The notes: generated by a model from the sequence alone, not told the origin. Positions 9,282 to 18,671 are shown, numbered from the stretch's first letter. The stretch: 64,000 bases of DNA from Microbulbifer sp. A4B17 (GCF_003076275.1 NZ_CP029064.1:2862501-2926500); one strand, 5' to 3'. Translations and numbers: made by a program.

Positions 9282-9811
9282 AAGTCTCTTACCAGATAAT
9301 GTGGATTGCCTTTCTTTGAACCAACCAATTTAAACCCACCATGAGACATATAGTACTTTATGAGCTTGTCATTCATAGGCTCCATGATGCGAATTTTCTT
9401 TGCACCAATTAGATCCCCATAAATTTCATACGCCAATAGAGAAATACTGAACATTTCACCGGCGTATGGACAATTCTTAGGGGCTCTCTCTATAAAATCT
9501 AAACGCATTTCGGTGCCCTTGAATGTAGGGCGACCAAGGGACATTGAACATAAAGTATTTCCTAACCAAACTGACATATCGAATGACTTCGGATAGAAAA
9601 TCTTATAGCTCCGGGAAAATTCCCAATCCCATGAAACCTTTCGTTCAGCGGTATCCTTCCAAGCCTGGAAAGCATTTAAGGTTTTGTGATCTATACCTTC
9701 AACATTTAGAACGCCCTTCAGGTTTCCGGGCAGGCTTTCTTTTGCTATATCTCTTGCTTGCGCTCGAAATACATCATACCGTTCTAACGTTTCCTTATGT
9801 GACGGTTGCAT
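9278..9811 (-). CDS. GNAT-like acetyltransferase-fold protein
   Basis: A 177-residue soluble protein. The C-terminal third has the GNAT-like pattern: an alanine-glycine helix (YGDLIGAKKIRI), then MNDKLIKYYMSHGGFKLVG, as in the final beta-alpha-beta of N-acetyltransferases. The canonical Q/RxxGxG/A acetyl-CoA loop is not obvious, so activity is uncertain. The gene is coupled to a 53-residue acidic protein and lies between two intact csrA units in direct repeat. Substrate unknown. Confidence 0.55.
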   Translation of the reverse strand: MQPSHKETLERYDVFRAQARDIAKESLPGNLKGVLNVEGIDHKTLNAFQAWKDTAERKVSWDWEFSRSYKIFYPKSFDMSVWLGNTLCSMSLGRPTFKGTEMRLDFIERAPKNCPYAGEMFSISLLAYEIYGDLIGAKKIRIMEPMNDKLIKYYMSHGGFKLVGSKKGNPHYLVRDL

Positions 9812-9954
9812 TTCTTCTCCTTGAATCTGCCTGTTGAGATCCGCCTTTAGCCGTCACTGAAGGCAGTATTTTCCCGGTTCATTGCGGTCCGACCAATCAT
9901 GGACATTAATAAGTGAAAGCCTGATATGGATGGGTAATGATAACGCGAATGACC

Positions 9955-10330
9955 ATTTGAGCCTAGCGCCCGCCTTTTCCTATTCTGCACTCACCGCCCC
10001 CGCGCTCCACTCTACTCTACTCTTTCACCAAGCATCACTTACCAAGCTTCCCCACCAAAGAATACCCACCCACATCTTGAGTATCGGTAGGAAAAAACAT
10101 GTTGACCCTAAAGCGCCGAACAAGCGAGAGCCTAAGAATTGGCACGAATGTCTCGATCATAGTGTTGGAAGTGAAGGGAAATCAAGTAACGATAGGCATC
10201 TGCGCCCCCAAATCCCTCCCCGTCCATCGGGAAGAGATCTATGTGCGCATCATAGGCAATGGGAGGCGTTGAGAGCAGGCTCTCCAAAGAAGGAAACCCC
10301 GGTAAATCCTCAATCTCTACAAAGTCAAAT
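9955..10330 (+). repeat. csrA repeat unit 2
   Basis: The second csrA unit. The leader GAGCCTAGCGCCCGCC is identical to unit 1 at its start, and CACTTACCAAGCTTC recurs before the ribosome binding site. The post-stop tail begins GAGAGCAGGCTCTCCAAAGAAGG and then diverges. Together with unit 1 it forms direct repeats flanking the acetyltransferase-like operon. Confidence 0.8.
10099..10272 (+). CDS. csrA: CsrA-like protein, intact copy 2
   Basis: A 57-residue open frame, from ATG with TAGGA eight bases upstream to TGA. It keeps MLTLKRR with Arg6 and Arg7, [10 protein letters not shown], and [10 protein letters not shown] with Arg44. Differences from copy 1 include Gly9 to Ser in the RRTGE loop, Arg35 to Cys and a shorter C-terminus. 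Those changes avoid the main RNA-contact positions, so it may be functional, or it may be an early stage of the decay seen in the other copies. Heterodimers with copy 1 are conceivable. Confidence 0.85.
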   Translation: MLTLKRRTSESLRIGTNVSIIVLEVKGNQVTIGICAPKSLPVHREEIYVRIIGNGRR

Positions 10331-10376
10331 CAACCGGCCAAACAGCGATAACTTGCGCTTGCTATAGGTCACATAC

Positions 10377-11057
10377 CTATTGTATCTCAAATGACATGTG
10401 AGTATCCGAAGGGGTACACGGGAGCCCCTCACTATACCTACTAATCATCAACTCAAGTTTTCGAGCCATTACGGTTGTTCTTTCAATGTAATCCGCAAGG
10501 TATATAGTTTTTCCATGTGCATCAAGACTAACTAAATTAACCCCAGTAGAAACTTCTTTTCCTAGTGGATTCTCTACATTAATTTTTCCTTCAATTACAG
10601 CGCCTGCTGATATTAGATGTGTTTTTATAGATCCATCTTCACTTAACATCACCCACCGAATCTCACCCCAAGTTGCCTGTTTTTTAGCTGCCAAACTCTC
10701 ATAGCGCCCCCTTAAATGATTAATCATATTTCTTAAAAGAGACGCATCTTCTGTATCATTTAAAAATCCCTTTACTTCATCGCTATTTCTTTCCGAATCA
10801 AATTTTGGCACAAGCTCCCTAATACTGTGTATTGAATTAATGATACTCCATACATCTGAATAGGCGGCCGTAAAACAAAAATGCCTATAGTTTTTATCTC
10901 CTTTTTCATAGGAGATATCCGCTAGGGCAACATTCAATCTATTCATTGCCAAATCAATGATCCTAAACGCATATAACATCCCATCTAAAATAACTCTTTG
11001 CTTTGAATCAATATTGTCTGGAAGTGCTCCTAAGGAAGAATCATAATTTACAATCAT
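10377..11057 (-). CDS. Hypothetical protein, 226 residues
   Basis: A soluble, mostly helical protein with a beta-rich C-terminal segment (about residues 140-200). It has no signal peptide or membrane segment, and I do not recognise the family. It ends with TAG right at the end of csrA unit 2. It lies alone between that unit and the NACHT gene, so it could be a cassette gene or a defence accessory. Confidence 0.65.
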   Translation of the reverse strand: MIVNYDSSLGALPDNIDSKQRVILDGMLYAFRIIDLAMNRLNVALADISYEKGDKNYRHFCFTAAYSDVWSIINSIHSIRELVPKFDSERNSDEVKGFLNDTEDASLLRNMINHLRGRYESLAAKKQATWGEIRWVMLSEDGSIKTHLISAGAVIEGKINVENPLGKEVSTGVNLVSLDAHGKTIYLADYIERTTVMARKLELMISRYSEGLPCTPSDTHMSFEIQ

Positions 11058-11383
11058 TTTAATCTCTTTCGCATTTTTTTAGTAATCCCGGACACCCAGT
11101 ATATAAAAGCATAAACTGCCACATAATCAGACTGGCCAAGGTGGGATTCAGGGCGGTTAAAATTTGATCAGCAATCTCCTATTCTGAAATCTCCAAAACC
11201 TTATATCGGGTGGTTGAACAACGCACTGTATTACCTAGCAACACACTCTCAGTTGTTCTATACCGATCAACTAACGATTATGCGAAAGAACTTTTTAGTA
11301 GTCATTGACAGAACAAATATACCTTGCATCATATGTTTAGCATGACTGTTACATAAAATATGCCATGTCGGTAGAGTATAAAT

Positions 11384-13963
11384 CTAATATTCGGATTCCA
11401 ATGAATTTCTCGAGTTCTTTAGCTTTAGAACCGATCGCTTTTTAGCATTTTCGGCGCGCACTTTAACTGGAACAAGAGTACTTGCCGTTGGATTGGCTCG
11501 CCAAAACTGCTGTATCTTTTTCCTATCGCGTCTAAGTTGGGAATTAAGCTGATTTACTTCTTCCGAGTCTCGCTCATTTCTTGCTGGATATCGGAAACTG
11601 AGAAGTTCGCCTATCTTAAGCACAGGAAGCTTAACCGATGAGTTGCCGGTGCTATTATAAACAGCTTCAATATTAGAAATATAAAAATTTCCTCTAGTAG
11701 CATCTAGCAGCAAAGTCAGTAAGTTAGCTAAATCAAGCTTCACATTAGATACTTCACCTTTTGTAGTGAATTCGACACTAGCGCTCTTTAAAAAAGAGGT
11801 TAATAGGGTGCGGTCTAAATCGTTTTCTACAGCAAAATCTCGTATGTTTCCTTTATGAATTTTACACTTACTTATTATTTTAAAAACCTGCCAATGGAAT
11901 AGGTCAATCAAAAGAAAAGCTTGTTTGTCGACTCCAGAGTTCATTCCTAGAGCCTTGATCAACGTTCCTATGAATATAGCAAGCTTTATATTGCTATCGG
12001 TCGTAAATTCGTAAAAATTTACTAGAGTAGAATCAAATCCCCTTAAACCGATTGTAGTAGGACAAGAAAAGGCAAGAAGTGCGTGCCACGGGCTCTGGCA
12101 ATCATCATAGCTAGATGGCTCTATCAAAGAAAAACCGATATCAAAATCTAGCTTAAACGTTTCTGTTCTAATAAACCTATAGAAAGAAGAGGTGATTTCG
12201 CCAGTGAAAGAGCACATTTGCTCCAAAAGGTGCCCTATGAACTGTCTTTTCTGACCACTTTCTTCAATAAAATCGATGACATTTTGCCCTAATGCTCTAT
12301 CAACATCAGAAATTGAATTGGTTCCCCACTCAAGGCTTAATATATGTTGGGATACGAGAAATTCCTGAAAAGATCGGTGAGCAAAATAAAAGAAATTGTC
12401 GCCTTTAGACTCGATAACACTTCCAATTATTAAATCTCGAAGGATGTCTTTTCTAGGCGCTTCCGGAGCTTTTAGGTTAAAGTTTAATGTTTCAACATCC
12501 TCAAACGAAAACCCTCTGTCACCACCTTTAATCCAGCGTTCCCAAGAAAGCTTGGTTATAAATTCCTTTCTCTCATCTTTGCTTATTTTTTTTCTTGCTG
12601 GTCGGGAATCTTCTCGTTCTAATATTCGTTCGTAAAAGGTTTCATATAGGTGGTAAGTAGTAAAGCTCGATAGTGCTTCCGTTGTGGCAAGTGCTATAAG
12701 TGTTAACATTCTGGCATGCACTGGGCGTGATATAAGCTCACGGTGTTTTTCATCCAGTAGCTCGCTTATCCTTTGATCACAAAAATCTTTGTTTATAAAA
12801 TCATAGGAATTTATAGGCGCCTGATCTGCTGAATAACTAATAAATTTTGGGATGAAATCATTTAACTGTTCGCCCGTGAAAAGACCTACTTCGATTTCAC
12901 GATAGTCTCTCATCTCTGCATCTTTGACTTCCTGGTCCCCGATATACTTGATACCATGTAACACACTGGATTTTTCATTTTCAGATGTAAATGCATTCGG
13001 TCGCCCCAGGATAACAACCTTTGACTGGTTAACAACCAGTTTATTGAACTCCCTTATATTTGATCTAAATGCACTGAAAGACATCGCATGCTTCATTTCA
13101 TCAAAACCATCAAGGATAATAAGAAATCGACCTAATCGATTAAACTCAAGGAATAAAGGGTAGGTAAATCCACTAACATTATATTGTGATGCAAAGTATT
13201 TGCAGACCAACCCTTCAATTCCCTGTTCATTAAAGATATCTCCTAGCTTCAGATAAATTGGTATTCGCGATGTTTCTCCGTTTAAGCACCGACGAGCAAA
13301 TTTGGATGCAAGCATAGTTGCGAAACTGGTTTTTCCCATGCCATATCCCGCAAGTATGGCTATTGGAGAACAATCCTCAGTTAATACCCACTTATTTATT
13401 GTATTTTCGATATCGTTCCCCTCTATATCCTTAATGGGAACGTAATAATCACACAGCCCTTCATTTTTGTACATGCTCACAACTGACGTGAGGTACTGTG
13501 AAAAATCCATTATCAAAGAGCTAAATTCATCAAAGGTTTTGTGGACCACTTGGCGGTTATTCTCGACAGTATCAAGAACCCCAGGTGTAGGTGGCAGGTC
13601 CGTAATAATAATCAAGTAGTCTATTGCGTTAGAGCTAAGAAGAGAAATATAGGTTGCTATGATACTGTCATAATCAGTACGGCCCAGAGCTTTTCCATAG
13701 TGCTTACACTCGACACCATATTTGATCACACCTCGCTGTAATCGATCTGATTCTTCGTAGTAAACATCGACATTCTTACCTGCAACATTCTTTTCAACCG
13801 CATAGTTCAATTTTTGAGCAGTTTTTACGACACTAAAAACAGCGTCCCTTAGCTCATTACCTTTTTCCGTGGTATTAATAGTCTTATCCACTGACATAGC
13901 TCTTAACTGTTGAATTGATAACCTATTGTCCCATAATTCGGCTAGTGCCCAAAGGGCCAACAA
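11384..13963 (-). CDS. NACHT NTPase with N-terminal nuclease domain (bNACHT defence protein)
   Basis: An 859-residue protein. Residues about 35-160 form a restriction-endonuclease-like fold with a PD-(D/E)XK core: Asp66 in VDVYYE and Glu85/Lys87 in VECKHYG. A NACHT domain follows, with Walker A GYGMGKTS (206-213) and Walker B LIILDGFDE (281-289). The C-terminal half is a helical sensor-like region. Bacterial NACHT proteins of this design are anti-phage NLR-like proteins; the nuclease would be the effector that degrades DNA after sensing. The 5' end is uncertain: TTG 13963 has TGGGAG upstream, ATG 13894 is internal, and the frame stays open 5' into sequence shared with csrA unit 5. Confidence 0.85.
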   Translation of the reverse strand: MLALWALAELWDNRLSIQQLRAMSVDKTINTTEKGNELRDAVFSVVKTAQKLNYAVEKNVAGKNVDVYYEESDRLQRGVIKYGVECKHYGKALGRTDYDSIIATYISLLSSNAIDYLIIITDLPPTPGVLDTVENNRQVVHKTFDEFSSLIMDFSQYLTSVVSMYKNEGLCDYYVPIKDIEGNDIENTINKWVLTEDCSPIAILAGYGMGKTSFATMLASKFARRCLNGETSRIPIYLKLGDIFNEQGIEGLVCKYFASQYNVSGFTYPLFLEFNRLGRFLIILDGFDEMKHAMSFSAFRSNIREFNKLVVNQSKVVILGRPNAFTSENEKSSVLHGIKYIGDQEVKDAEMRDYREIEVGLFTGEQLNDFIPKFISYSADQAPINSYDFINKDFCDQRISELLDEKHRELISRPVHARMLTLIALATTEALSSFTTYHLYETFYERILEREDSRPARKKISKDERKEFITKLSWERWIKGGDRGFSFEDVETLNFNLKAPEAPRKDILRDLIIGSVIESKGDNFFYFAHRSFQEFLVSQHILSLEWGTNSISDVDRALGQNVIDFIEESGQKRQFIGHLLEQMCSFTGEITSSFYRFIRTETFKLDFDIGFSLIEPSSYDDCQSPWHALLAFSCPTTIGLRGFDSTLVNFYEFTTDSNIKLAIFIGTLIKALGMNSGVDKQAFLLIDLFHWQVFKIISKCKIHKGNIRDFAVENDLDRTLLTSFLKSASVEFTTKGEVSNVKLDLANLLTLLLDATRGNFYISNIEAVYNSTGNSSVKLPVLKIGELLSFRYPARNERDSEEVNQLNSQLRRDRKKIQQFWRANPTASTLVPVKVRAENAKKRSVLKLKNSRNSLESEY

Positions 13964-13973
13964 TTCTGGACTC

Positions 13974-14480
13974 CCACCAAATAGAATGGCAAGCAGAGCA
14001 GTAGAAGTCAGATTAGAAAATTGACATTAGTCCTACAAAAATGATTTAAATTCAACAGGTTGTAGTGAAATATCAACTCAGGAAGACTAGCCCCCAGTCT
14101 TCCCTATTCTGCACTACTGCAGCCATTCCCCACCCGAGAAGCATCACTTATCAAACTCCCCCAACAAGGGATACCCACCCACAGCTTGTATACCACTAAG
14201 AAGCAAATAGGTTGACCATAAAGCACCGAACCGGCAAAAGCCTTTAAGCTGGAACTAATCTCCTATTTACTGCACTGGAATTGAAAAGCAGTCAAGGAAA
14301 GATAGACATGCACGCGTCCAATTCCCTTCCTGTCGATTGCGAAGCGACCTATGCGCGCACAAAAAGTGGACAATGAAAAGAGCTGGGGGCAAATTCGCTA
14401 AGGAAGGAGGTCCGAACCCAAGCTTTCACTTCCATAAATCATGAATATGGAAGCTGGCGAGGTAAGCCATCTTCGAAGGC
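13974..14480 (+). repeat. csrA repeat unit 3 with extended left flank
   Basis: Besides the leader, csrA remnant and GGAAGGAGG tail, this copy shares a further 120 or so bases on its left with the unit at 16928-17340 (GATTAGAAAATTG, TCCTACAAAAAT, TTTAAATTCAACAG in the same order). The shared left flank reaches the first codons of the NACHT gene, so repeat and gene were joined at that point. Confidence 0.75.
14212..14386 (+). pseudogene. csrA remnant 3
   Basis: Aligns with csrA from a TTG in place of the start (TTGACCATAAAGCACCGAAC) to GTGGACAATGAAAAG. It has an in-frame TAA about 11 codons in and further substitutions (GAAGAG to GAAGCG). It is inactive as CsrA. Most similar to the remnant at 17161-17333. 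Confidence 0.75.
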
Positions 14481-14630
14481 GTACTAACACGCCCCCCCGG
14501 AGCCGGCTTTCCATATATGAGGTGGACACCTATCAACCTCAGCATAGGTGTAATCCTGCTGGATAACAATCACGTAAGCTGGTAGTGAAAGGTTCTAGCC
14601 TCTTGCGACTTCAAAGTCAGAATGACCAGC

Positions 14631-14744
14631 GTATAACACGAATACTCCAACCCAAGCCACGTGACATCTACCTTTAGGTAGTGAATCACACAACGTAAGG
14701 TTACTAGCTAATAAATTAAGTTGGACAACACTTACTTGCTAAGT
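14631..14744 (-). repeat. attC-like site after the 14.7 kb membrane gene
   Basis: On the minus strand an ACTTAGC core overlaps the gene's stop, and a GTTATAC core lies about 110 bases on, with an inner CTACCTAAAGGTAG hairpin. The order gene, site, csrA unit is as expected for a cassette boundary. The left core differs from RYYYAAC by one base. Weak on its own. Confidence 0.35.
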
Positions 14745-15161
14745 AATCTTACCCTCAAGCTTTTCACGTTTTTCATGTAACTTGGCTTTAGTGCTTTTCA
14801 GGTCATTACTCTGGATAATGGCTCTTGCAAAGTGAAAACATACACCTGCGCCAATACCAAGTCCACCAAGACAGAGACCGTAAATTATGCTTCGAAATAA
14901 CTCAGGTGGATTGAGAAAGTGAACCATTAATAGAAGTATGATTACAATAAAAAGTAAAAAGAAACAAATAAAAATTAGCGTAAGTGAACTTCTCAGCAGT
15001 TTAGTATTCCCTCTGCTCAACTTCTCGATAAACTCTTGATGAGAGTCTATCTCTTCAATTTTCTTTCGAATCTGATTTTCCCTGAAACGAATATATTTAA
15101 TACCCGCTATTCCAGCGAAAAACGAAACTATGAAAGATATGACAATTGCTTCCAAACTCAC
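14739..15161 (-). CDS. Small membrane protein, 140 residues
   Basis: Three predicted membrane segments (about residues 4-24, 58-82 and 92-112). A charged helical linker lies after the first, and a Lys/Glu-rich C-terminal tail. Family not recognised. Such proteins in effector/immunity arrays are often immunity proteins to membrane-acting toxins, but nothing here proves that. Confidence 0.65.
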   Translation of the reverse strand: MSLEAIVISFIVSFFAGIAGIKYIRFRENQIRKKIEEIDSHQEFIEKLSRGNTKLLRSSLTLIFICFFLLFIVIILLLMVHFLNPPELFRSIIYGLCLGGLGIGAGVCFHFARAIIQSNDLKSTKAKLHEKREKLEGKIT

Positions 15162-15395
15162 CAGGTTACCCTCTCATATCGCATTAACATAATGCTATAC
15201 TCACGCACCTGTTACGTAAACTATTTTATTACCAACCAAAATCTAGGAAACTCGCCAGCCTCTGGAAGCCTCACCCTCCTATCTCCAGCTCTGCATCCAC
15301 CGACGCGATACTCTCACTTTTCTCCCAAAGTCACTAGCCATACATCCCAATCAAATAATACCTACCCACAGCTTTAGTATCCGTAGGAAACAAAC

Positions 15396-15578
15396 ACGCT
15401 GATCCTAAAGTGCTGAACCGGGGAAAACCTAACATTTTGACTAAATATCTCGATCACAGTAATGGAAGTGACAGAAAATCAAGTAAAGATAGGGACCAAA
15501 ATTCCAGAATTCATCCCATCCTTTTTGAAGAAAGCTATGCGCATCAGAAGTCTGCAAAAAGTAGGCCATGGGATACCC
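15396..15578 (+). pseudogene. csrA remnant 4
   Basis: Recognisable from GCTGATCCTAAAGTGCTGA, where the CGAACCG of csrA has become a stop. AATCTCGATCACAG, AAATCAAGTAAAGATAGG and the final GTAGGCCATGG also match. The leader from about 15256 (TACCCACAGCTTTAGTATC) matches other units. Start codon lost (ACG). Confidence 0.7.
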
Positions 15579-15633
15579 AAGGACAATAGCTCCTAGAGGG
15601 AATCTCACCTATGCTTCTGTATCAAACGCCATT

Positions 15634-16011
15634 TTAAAAACAATCTTGTGCATGTTTATATACTGCTTGGCGTTCAAATTCAGTTATTATTGTTTTGTCC
15701 GCTTCCGTAAGTTGGTGAAGCCATTTTCTACCAATTAATACATTCGCCTCATCTCCTTTGCTATTTAAAAAGGCATCAAAAAATCCACTCCCGGGCAAGC
15801 CGGTACTTTTCTTCGATAAGACCGCACTCTATATTGCAAAACGCGGATATGCTAAGGCTCGTGACGCAGACTCTAGTGTGTCATATTTATCATTTTCTAG
15901 AGTATTATCTTTGAATAGCTTATGGAATGCCGCCATGGATAAGACACTCTCTTCTTTCGCCGACTGCAATAAAGCTTCTGCCACTTCTGTTATTTTGTCT
16001 ACAATAATCAT
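15634..16011 (-). pseudogene. Hypothetical protein gene interrupted by one TAG
   Basis: A single frame of 126 codons runs from ATG 16011 to TAA at 15634-15636, interrupted only by TAG at 15829-15831 (about codon 61). The part after the stop reads on as normal protein, including STGLPGSGFFDAF and EFERQAVYKHAQ, so the break is recent or a sequencing error. The family looks like a small helical cassette protein, which I cannot name. The first 60 residues could still be made as a truncated product. Confidence 0.65.
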
Positions 16012-16174
16012 TTACAAAAACCTATGACTTTGGCTCTATAAATTATAGCTATAGCCACGAATAATAATTTTGAATTTTTGCTTCAACATATCCATATTGG
16101 TTTATGAAGATCTCGCATGAAATAGGATACATAAAAATTGCCGCAGTGTTCATATTATCAACAAATTGACTTTG

Positions 16175-16813
16175 CTAATTTTTCTGCATGAGTTTTCCAA
16201 TTTCTTCCTGCAGTGCATAAGTTAAAGGAGACAGGCCTTCATGAAATATAACTACGGCACTCTTCCAATTCTCAGATTCAGAATTATACTCATTTGAATG
16301 AACCATATTTTCAATGTAATTTACGCTACTAGTTAGTTTACTCATATACTTTTGTAAGTGCACAATTTCCTTAAAGGCAAAAAAATATTGCATTGTATAA
16401 AGGCTTAGATCTTCAAAAGCCTTTGACATATGACTTGCTGCTTCTATATCTGTACCGAATTCTGTTCTTGTCCTTCGGGAAATACTTTTCTCTGCCCAAA
16501 ACTGAATTTCCCCAATAATTTTTCCTGCATTTTCTAAATGACATGCTTTCAGGGTATATAGGTGATTGGCTGCATGCTTTTCTTTTGAGTAAGAATGATT
16601 TATAGCCGCAATAGTTTCAGAGTGAAGTCGATTTAAAGTGTTTTCGGTTTCTTCATGCTGCCTATTAAGAATATTTTCCGCTTTACCATGATCTCTATTA
16701 AATTTACCCTCTAAAACACTATGTATTCTGTTTCCACGATGAACCGAAATCAGCGCCAATGCATTAATAAAAGTCGCAACAACTGCTAATAATGATAATA
16801 CTTCTGTACTCAA
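16175..16813 (-). CDS. Membrane-anchored coiled-coil protein
   Basis: 212 residues. A single N-terminal membrane segment (about 5-24) is followed by a coiled coil with repeated NRxHxET units (about residues 38-70) and a helical soluble domain. The start is TTG, chosen because a perfect GGAGG lies five bases upstream. The gene follows an attC-like site (16830-16892), so it looks like a cassette gene. Function unknown. Confidence 0.65.
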   Translation of the reverse strand: MSTEVLSLLAVVATFINALALISVHRGNRIHSVLEGKFNRDHGKAENILNRQHEETENTLNRLHSETIAAINHSYSKEKHAANHLYTLKACHLENAGKIIGEIQFWAEKSISRRTRTEFGTDIEAASHMSKAFEDLSLYTMQYFFAFKEIVHLQKYMSKLTSSVNYIENMVHSNEYNSESENWKSAVVIFHEGLSPLTYALQEEIGKLMQKN

Positions 16814-16829
16814 TTGAACCTCCTATAAA

Positions 16830-16892
16830 ATCTAACATTTCATTTAGAGAGTAATATAAGCCACCTTATAATGAAACCCTATAATGTTATAA
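16830..16892 (-). repeat. attC-like site upstream of the 16.8 kb gene
   Basis: On the minus strand a TTATAAC core opens the site and GTTAGAT (a match to GTTRRRY) closes it. The arms pair: AACATT plus TTCATT on the left (separated by a short insertion) against AATGAAATGTT on the right. The next gene starts 16 bases after the right core. Size (63 bases), extrahelical bases and position all fit a simple attC site. Confidence 0.55.
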
Positions 16893-16927
16893 AATGAAAA
16901 CGTATATCAGAAAGAAATGTAATTCTA

Positions 16928-17340
16928 GACACCCACAAAATAGAGTAGCGAACAGGGCAGCAGAAGCCAGATTAGAAAATTGGCATTGGTCCTACAAAAA
17001 TAATTTAAATTCAACAGATTATAGTGAAATACCAAGCCAGGAAGACTCCCCCCACCCTTCCCTATCCTGTACCACTACAACCGTTCCACACCCGCAAAGC
17101 ATCACTTGCCAAACTCCCCCAACATGGGATACCCAGCCATACCACTAGGAAGCAAATAGGTTGACCATAAAGCACCAAACCGGCGAAAGCCTTTAAAGTG
17201 GAACAAAAGTACTAGTTGCTGTGCTGGAAGTGAAAAGCAGGCATCCACGCCCCCAAATCCCTCCACACCTATCGTGAAGAGATCTATACGCGCATCAAAA
17301 GAGAACAAAAAGTAGGCACTGAAAGACGGATGAGCACGGT
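16928..17340 (+). repeat. csrA repeat unit 5 with extended left flank
   Basis: Sister copy of unit 3. Its left flank, read on the minus strand, keeps the frame of the NACHT gene's 5' stub (FSNLASAALFA against FSNLTSTALLA). This suggests the unit once lay upstream of a second NACHT-type gene, now lost. Confidence 0.7.
17161..17333 (+). pseudogene. csrA remnant 5
   Basis: TTG replaces the start and TAA ends the frame after 11 codons. An internal deletion removes the VKGNQV region up to GCATCCACGCC. The 3' part (CGTGAAGAGATCTATACGCG) is well preserved and ends at TGA 17331-17333. Confidence 0.75.
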
Positions 17341-17616
17341 TTGTCTTTCTCATCAACGGTCAAACATACTGTCTCAACAATGGAATTTCTAGGCAGGTTT
17401 TAAGAAAAGAGAACTAAAGTTAACTATGCTTATTGGATTATAGAAGACAGTCAGCATATCCTTTCCGGGATGAAATTTGTATAAGCCCCTGATAACCCAG
17501 CTCATTATTTACGGGCAGTGACAGAACGCATGGAGTTGATGAACTCGTTTTCAAACTTTGATCTATATCCGATAGAATAGCCATCATGACAGAACTGCAA
17601 CTGGAGGCTTATAAAA

Positions 17617-17940
17617 GTGCTTAAATTTAAAGAATCTGAGTCTGATGCTAAAAGCCTCGCTTTACATTACGCTAAAGAAATGAGTGATGAACTTCTTGAA
17701 GAGTTTATCAATTCAAAAGTAAAAATTAACTCGAACGAAATGGCAGCTTCATTAACAGAATCATTTTGGGAAATGACAGACTTAGCAATCAAAGATAATG
17801 AAGAGCAAAAAGTCATAGAGGGAATTACTGATATAGAGTTCTGGATGCATAAACTCTTTAACAAATTTTCTGGCTACATGCTTATTAATGGTTTTGAAGA
17901 AGTTTGGGAAAGTACATCAAGCAAGATACGTGCTAATTAA
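17617..17940 (+). CDS. Small acidic helical protein, 107 residues
   Basis: GTG start with GGAGG nine bases upstream. The protein is acidic and helical with no membrane segment; the EEFWMHKLF-type pattern in the C-terminal half is not one I can place. A 12-codon ATG frame (17586-17624) overlaps the start out of frame and could be a translated leader. This is one of few plus-strand genes in the block. Size and composition resemble immunity proteins (inference). Confidence 0.6.
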   Translation: MLKFKESESDAKSLALHYAKEMSDELLEEFINSKVKINSNEMAASLTESFWEMTDLAIKDNEEQKVIEGITDIEFWMHKLFNKFSGYMLINGFEEVWESTSSKIRAN

Positions 17941-18095
17941 AACCTGGTATTGCCTTGCTCCAATTTAAGGGAGTATAGGCTTTCCCACACCCCCTTGGTC
18001 TGTCAGTATTTTGGAAATAACTACTCTTGTACTTGGCGACTCCCATGTACTATACTTTATTTAGAAGCTAGGGCTTCCTACAAATAGTATTTTTC

Positions 18096-18125
18096 TTAAA
18101 AAGGCCAGATACCACATTCTGGCCT
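18096..18125 (-). terminator. Rho-independent terminator after YcxB-like gene
   Basis: On the minus strand an 8-bp stem (AGGCCAGA / TCTGGCCT, 8-base loop) is followed by TTTTTAAG. It lies about 20 bases after the stop of the 18144-18671 gene. Confidence 0.75.
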
Positions 18126-18143
18126 AAGTGTATCTTGGATGTA

Positions 18144-18671
18144 TTATGTATGCATTTTCAATGTATCTAAAAGATCATCTTTAAACTCAATTTGCTCTAA
18201 TGATTCAGCTGTAAAAATCAAAGCTAGTGCTTGATCCACAAAAACATAAATTGCCCCATTAACTTCCTCCACCTGCTCAACCACTGCCCAACTATAGAAA
18301 CTATGGCCATGTTGACAAGTTTCTTTAATACCCTCTGGAGTAATCTCATACTCTTTAGAGCCTAATATTATTCCATCTTTGTTTGGTGTAAAGCACTCGC
18401 CTATTTTTACAGCCAACAACCTACTAAGAGCAACATAAAAAAGAAACGCAAGTGATATTACTATAACTAATATGAACGGACTCAGCTCAATTTTCCCAGC
18501 CTTAAACTGAACACAAGACATAAAAATTAAACCGATAGCCAACCAAACAACTAAGATCTTAAGAATCGATATCCATGTATGAGATTTCAAACGACTACAT
18601 ACCACATAGTCACAAAAATTATTATGGTCAGCTTTAGAGGTTACTACTTTAAGTTTCAAACGAATCTCCAC
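18144..18671 (-). CDS. YcxB-like membrane protein
   Basis: 175 residues. Two adjacent membrane segments (about 34-52 and 58-80) are followed by a cytoplasmic beta-rich domain in which YEITPEGIKETCQHGHSFYSWAVVEQ matches the YcxB-like pattern; it ends with the usual leucine/isoleucine-rich strand. These small proteins are widespread, often found as immunity-type genes near toxins, and of unknown biochemical function. It has its own terminator and lies just beyond the Tse2/Tsi2-like pair. Confidence 0.7.
   Translation of the reverse strand: MEIRLKLKVVTSKADHNNFCDYVVCSRLKSHTWISILKILVVWLAIGLIFMSCVQFKAGKIELSPFILVIVISLAFLFYVALSRLLAVKIGECFTPNKDGIILGSKEYEITPEGIKETCQHGHSFYSWAVVEQVEEVNGAIYVFVDQALALIFTAESLEQIEFKDDLLDTLKMHT

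Noticed and set aside
11100..11200. CTCCTATTCTG similarity to the csrA leader in the gap before the NACHT gene
   Set aside because: Only about 11 bases match and no csrA core follows.
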